Of a stretch of DNA of 64,000 nucleotides, positions 60,272 to 64,000 are shown in pieces (positions within the stretch are counted from its first letter, which is position 1; the number at the start of each line of letters is the position of its first letter). This DNA comes from Megascapheus bottae. Taxonomy: Eukaryota > Chordata > Mammalia > Rodentia > Geomyidae. The position numbers and the translations under genes were made by a program. The DNA lies in assembly GCA_024803745.1 (NCBI GenBank), contig JANJXV010000153.1, positions 992,001 through 1,056,000 on the forward strand, read 5' to 3'. Under the pieces are notes generated by a model that did not search any database, had not been told where the DNA came from, and saw nothing but the letters and a program-made list of their open reading frames with translations.

Positions 60272-63200
60272 GGGGTGGGGGAAGTCACAGGCTGGGGGAT
60301 GCACAGGATGATCCATGGGCCCTGTGCAGCTACTGGGTCACCCCCTTCTGCATCTCAGCCTTTGGCTTTGAGCTCTGTGATCGTCAAGATGTGCACACTC
60401 TGTACTCTGGCTGGCAGAAGAAAGGACCCTGGGAAGACAATTGTAGACCCTTTGTGAGTGTAGGAAGGGGTAGGCTGGACACCCAGTCCAAGAGGAGCTA
60501 AAACTGGAGTCGAGGGGTGTGCAAGGAGTGGGTGTGAGGGTTCTGGGCAGTCACAGTCACGGCAGAGGTGGCTCTGTCTGTGGGGTGAGTGCCTCCCTGC
60601 AGGCACAGTACTGGACATATCAGAGATCCACATGAAAAGGAAAAGCTGGAAATGGCACTATGGTTCAAATGGTAGAGCATCAACCTTGAGCAAAAGAGCT
60701 CAGGGACAGTACCCAGGACCTGAGTTCAAGCCTCATGACTGTAAAAGAAAAAGAACCAGGACTATGAGAGGGAACCTGGTACTCTCTTGGTCTAATCAGA
60801 CACAAGAAGAGGCCGGGATAGGCTGTGGAAAAACACAGAGAACATCTTCCCCCAGCTCATCCTGTCCTTTATGCTGGGGCAGCCATGTAACTAGGGCTAC
60901 GGTGAGATCATCTTCACCCCTGTGCTGCCATCTGAATTGTAGGCCTCTGTCCTGGCATGGGGTGTCCTGATGGCTGAGCAGGTGCCTAACCCTAGATGGA
61001 GAGCAGCCACTGACTGTGGTAGGTAAGGAGAGATCTGTTCCATAGCTATCAGGCCACCCAGCATGGGATCCATAACCACCCCTCACCCAGGTAGAGGCCA
61101 ATGGTTTTCCAGGTGCTACTAACATTGCCCCACCCCTAGCTCTGGGTACACGTGACATTCCCTCCACAAGGAGCAGGACTAAGTGAAGGATCAGGAAGCT
61201 GCCTATGGGCTTCAGATGATGGCCAGGGTGGCACTACAGATGGCCTCACTCTGTCACCACCTTCCCCTGCCTCCATCATTCCTCCATCATGCCTCTCTAC
61301 CTCCCAACCATTAACCATGGAAACCAATGAACTGGGCTCTCATCATTCCTCTCATCTCTTCACCCACCTTGCCATGCATCCATCCCTCTGTCACTTTCAC
61401 CCCACACACATCCCACCACCAGCCACCCTCTAGCTTATGAGGATCCCAGAGGAAGCTCTTGGTGAAGGTCTTGTGACCACAAAACAGTTACTATCACCCG
61501 CTCCAGCCTGATCCACCACAGAATAAGAACAGCCAAGCAGGCACACACTGCAGCAGAGTTGCTCTGCTGCCACCCTGATTTCTTCATGGCCAGGACTTGG
61601 CTCTCCTCAGCCTCCCAGCTCAGTAACCAGAACATTGTGCTTTCACAGAGCCATGGCTTCCAGTCTCCGTGGACACAATGACATCAAGGTGATGCCAACT
61701 TCCCCATCTCTATATACTTCTAACTATGGGATGGGAGCTGATGTTCTCTTCTGTGACTCCATCCGCTAAGAGGCTCATGCAGATTTCTATCCTTTGCTCA
61801 TCATGGTGACTCTTTGGTTAACAAGTCACTGCTGGGCTTCCAGTTCACCACATATAGAACCCATACTCCAACACTTTTCTTAGAAGGACTGATGACTTTT
61901 AAATATTCTCTAGTTTTAAATTTCTACTTCCTTCTCTCTTTCATTTATATATTTCCCTTCCTCACATACTTCCCTTTTTTTACCTTCCTTCTTTCATTCC
62001 TGGCCTTGAACTCAAAACCTGGAGCTTTTTCTTAGCTTTTCTTTGCTCAAGGTAGCACTCTAGCTCTTGACCCACAGCTCTACTTCAATCTTTGTTCTTG
62101 CTCTAAACTGGGAGTATGAGTCTCATGCATTTTTCCCTTTGCTGGGTTGGTTTTAAACCACAATACTAAGATCAGGATCCTGAATATGCCTCGGATTACA
62201 GGTATTATCTAATCAAAACAAATTCCTGATTTCTTTTTTAGACATAATTAGTTCTTTCAGGTGAGCCACCAGCCACTCATGCAAGAGCATTGCAGGATCC
62301 CAGCATTCATCTTGTCTCCAGTCTTATTCCATCCATCTCAGAATGGTCATCTAAAACACCCTGCTGCATGCCTGAAGTTGCAAGGAACGTTCTCAACGCC
62401 ATGAGAAGCCCCCTTAAGCTCTGCCTCAGACATGCCCAGCCCCCATCCCACTTCCACATGAGCATTTGATTAGGAGAAATTTCCTGAGTACATCATCATC
62501 TTTTCCTCACCATTCAAATTTCATCTTTGGAGTCATTTCTCCCAGACAAAGAGGAACATGATCCATGGTTTGATAGCAGCTCCAGCTTCATAGTCCCAGC
62601 CACCAACACCCCCCCCCATTACCCTGCAAGACACCTGAATTCAAGGACAATGTTTTCACTACCCCTGACTCTTATCAAATGTTTTAACTTATACAGTGCA
62701 TTAAAATAATTTTACTAAATGGAATAAACACATGGCATCAAGCTTCACAATCTTTGCACCTGAACTTTTAGTGAATCACAGACACACCAGCATTTCTGTA
62801 GCCAACAGAAATCTTAGCTTTGAGATTTCAGCATTCCTGGTATCCAAGTTTGGATGTGTTTACACTGCCCTTAATGGGGCACTTCAATCACACAATCCCA
62901 CAACAATCACTGTCATTTGACATTCACTGGTAGGTGGTGCTAGGAAAAAGACTGATATGCCAACTCCATGCTGGCTTGACCTATGCCATCTTCAAACCTG
63001 AAGCAAGTGGGGCTCCTCTCTCCATGACATCTTTTGTGTACTATCCCAGGAGGACCTTTAACTTGAGACAAAATTATGAAGACTATCTCTACCAGCAAAG
63101 ATTCCAGTGAGATGTGCCTACATGGATAAAGCTAAAATCTCACTAAAGTGAGGTTGTTGGCAGTGCTGGAGCCTGAACTCAGGGCCTGGGCACTAAGCAT

Positions 63201-63366
63201 TTGTACTCAAGACTAGCCCTTTACCACTTGAGCCCAAATTCCAATCCCAGCTGTTTTTATTTTTGGTAGTAAGAATCTATCAGACTTTCCTGTTCTAGGT
63301 GACTTGGAACTTCCATACTCAGATCTCAGCCTCCTGACCAGCCTGGATTAAAAGTGTGGATCAGCC
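60272..63366. other. Copy B counterpart of 25,021-28,113
   Basis: SINE right-monomer fragment at about 60,640-60,755, worn antisense SINEs at about 61,996-62,240 and 63,158-63,366. The rest is repeat-poor and unassigned. Confidence 0.55.
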
Positions 63367-63369
63367 ATT
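63367..63369. other. 2,197-bp deletion junction (copy B)
   Basis: The SINE that ends gatcagccat (28,115 in A) is joined directly to the finger exon (taagggttttatc, 30,313 in A), with cat at both edges. Confidence 0.9.
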
Positions 63370-64000
63370 AAGGGTTTTATCTTGTGTTGGTTCTGTGACA
63401 CAAGCTGAGTTTTCTTCCACAGACTAAAAAGTCTTTCCTATTTATTACATTGCTAAGGCTTCTCATATGTGTGAACTCTCTTACGCTTCCTGAAGGGTGA
63501 ATACTGCACGAAAGACTTTCAACTTTGGTTATATTCCTAAGGTTTCTAATATGTGTGAATTCTGTTATGCCTCCTGTAATGTGACTTCCATCTGAAGGTC
63601 TTACCACATTTGATGCACTCGTACAGTTTCTCTCCTGTGTGTGTTCTCTGATGCAATTTGAGGGAAGACTTCCATTTGAAAGACATTCCACATCGGTTAC
63701 CTTCATAAGGTTTTTCTCCTGTTTGAATTGTCTTATGCATGTTGAGGGTTGGCTTCTGTGTGAAGGACTTTTCACATATGTTACACTCATTAGGTGTTTC
63801 TCCTGAGTATATTCTCTGATGAACATGGAGTTTTACCTTCCATTTGAAAGACTTTCCGCATTCACTACATGCATAAGTTTTCTCTCCTGTGTGTGTTCTA
63901 TTATGCCCATCAAGATATGACTTCCACTTGAAGGTCTTTCCACATTTGTTGCACACATAAGGTTTCTCTCCTGTGTGTGTTCTTTGATGAAATTTGAGGG
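63370..64000 (-). pseudogene. KRAB C2H2 zinc-finger gene, finger exon, 3' part (copy B, cut by window end)
   Basis: Reading leftward from the window end, an open frame runs to a stop at 63,546-63,548 through about five fingers: [50 protein letters not shown], with TGEK linkers. It keeps the 14 nt (63,613-63,626) that copy A lost, so the last finger is readable here. Defects: the first Cys of one finger is Gly (YEGNRC) and two fingers lack the last His (HQRIY, HKTIQ). Below 63,546 worn fingers with many stops follow to the deletion junction. The upstream exons are outside the window, so whether this gene can be expressed cannot be judged. Confidence 0.88.

Overview
The window looks like rodent nuclear DNA. 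It is packed with SINEs whose bodies match the dimeric, ID-like-headed elements described from geomyoid rodents (kangaroo rats, pocket mice, pocket gophers), plus rodent-type L1 pieces and long (TC)n, (GT)n and (TTTC)n tracts. A geomyoid host is an inference from SINE type, not a species call.

The main fact is structural. The window is almost two full copies of one tandemly repeated unit with a period of about 33.65 kb. The left copy (A) starts at base 1 and the right copy (B) at 33,654, where base 1 re-appears in the same phase. Copy B stays collinear with A to the window end, where base 64,000 corresponds to 30,930. No unit boundary is visible, so the array probably continues on both sides. 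Divergence is low by eye (scattered substitutions and small indels), but four large indels separate the copies: A lacks 703 bp with the KRAB-A exon and 1,600 bp of L1; B lacks 582 bp and 2,197 bp.

Each unit carries (1) exons of a minus-strand KRAB C2H2 zinc-finger gene and (2) pieces of a gene that I read as RalGDS-like (a guanine-nucleotide exchange factor for Ral). The one KRAB zinc-finger gene whose exons all lie in the window reads leftward: KRAB-A exon (34,744-34,870, 127 bp, intact), KRAB-b exon (33,892-33,981, splice acceptor lost), finger exon (31,954 down to about 29,757, with stops and frameshifts). The KRAB-b exon at 239-328 belongs to a gene whose finger exon lies left of the window. 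The finger exon at 63,377-64,000 belongs to a gene whose KRAB exons lie to the right. The copies carry different lesions: A lost the KRAB-A exon but kept a good b exon; B kept KRAB-A but lost the b acceptor.

The RalGDS-like material lies on the minus strand (about 18.4-21.3 kb in A, 54.2-57.2 kb in B) as separate exon-like blocks with introns, so it is a duplicated and not a processed pseudogene. Its first-exon block is also present as an inverted copy on the plus strand (6.56 kb in A, 40.93 kb in B) inside a roughly 1.4 kb inverted repeat wedged between two L1 pieces. No exchange-factor catalytic domain was recognised.

The rest is L1 relics, SINE clusters, microsatellites and a repeat-poor stretch (23.6-27.9 kb and 59.4-63.15 kb) that I could not assign. 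I see no functional intact gene that I would defend, no tRNA, rRNA or CRISPR array, and nothing that amounts to a new biological system. The most informative content is the decay pattern of a KRAB zinc-finger / RalGDS-like tandem array.
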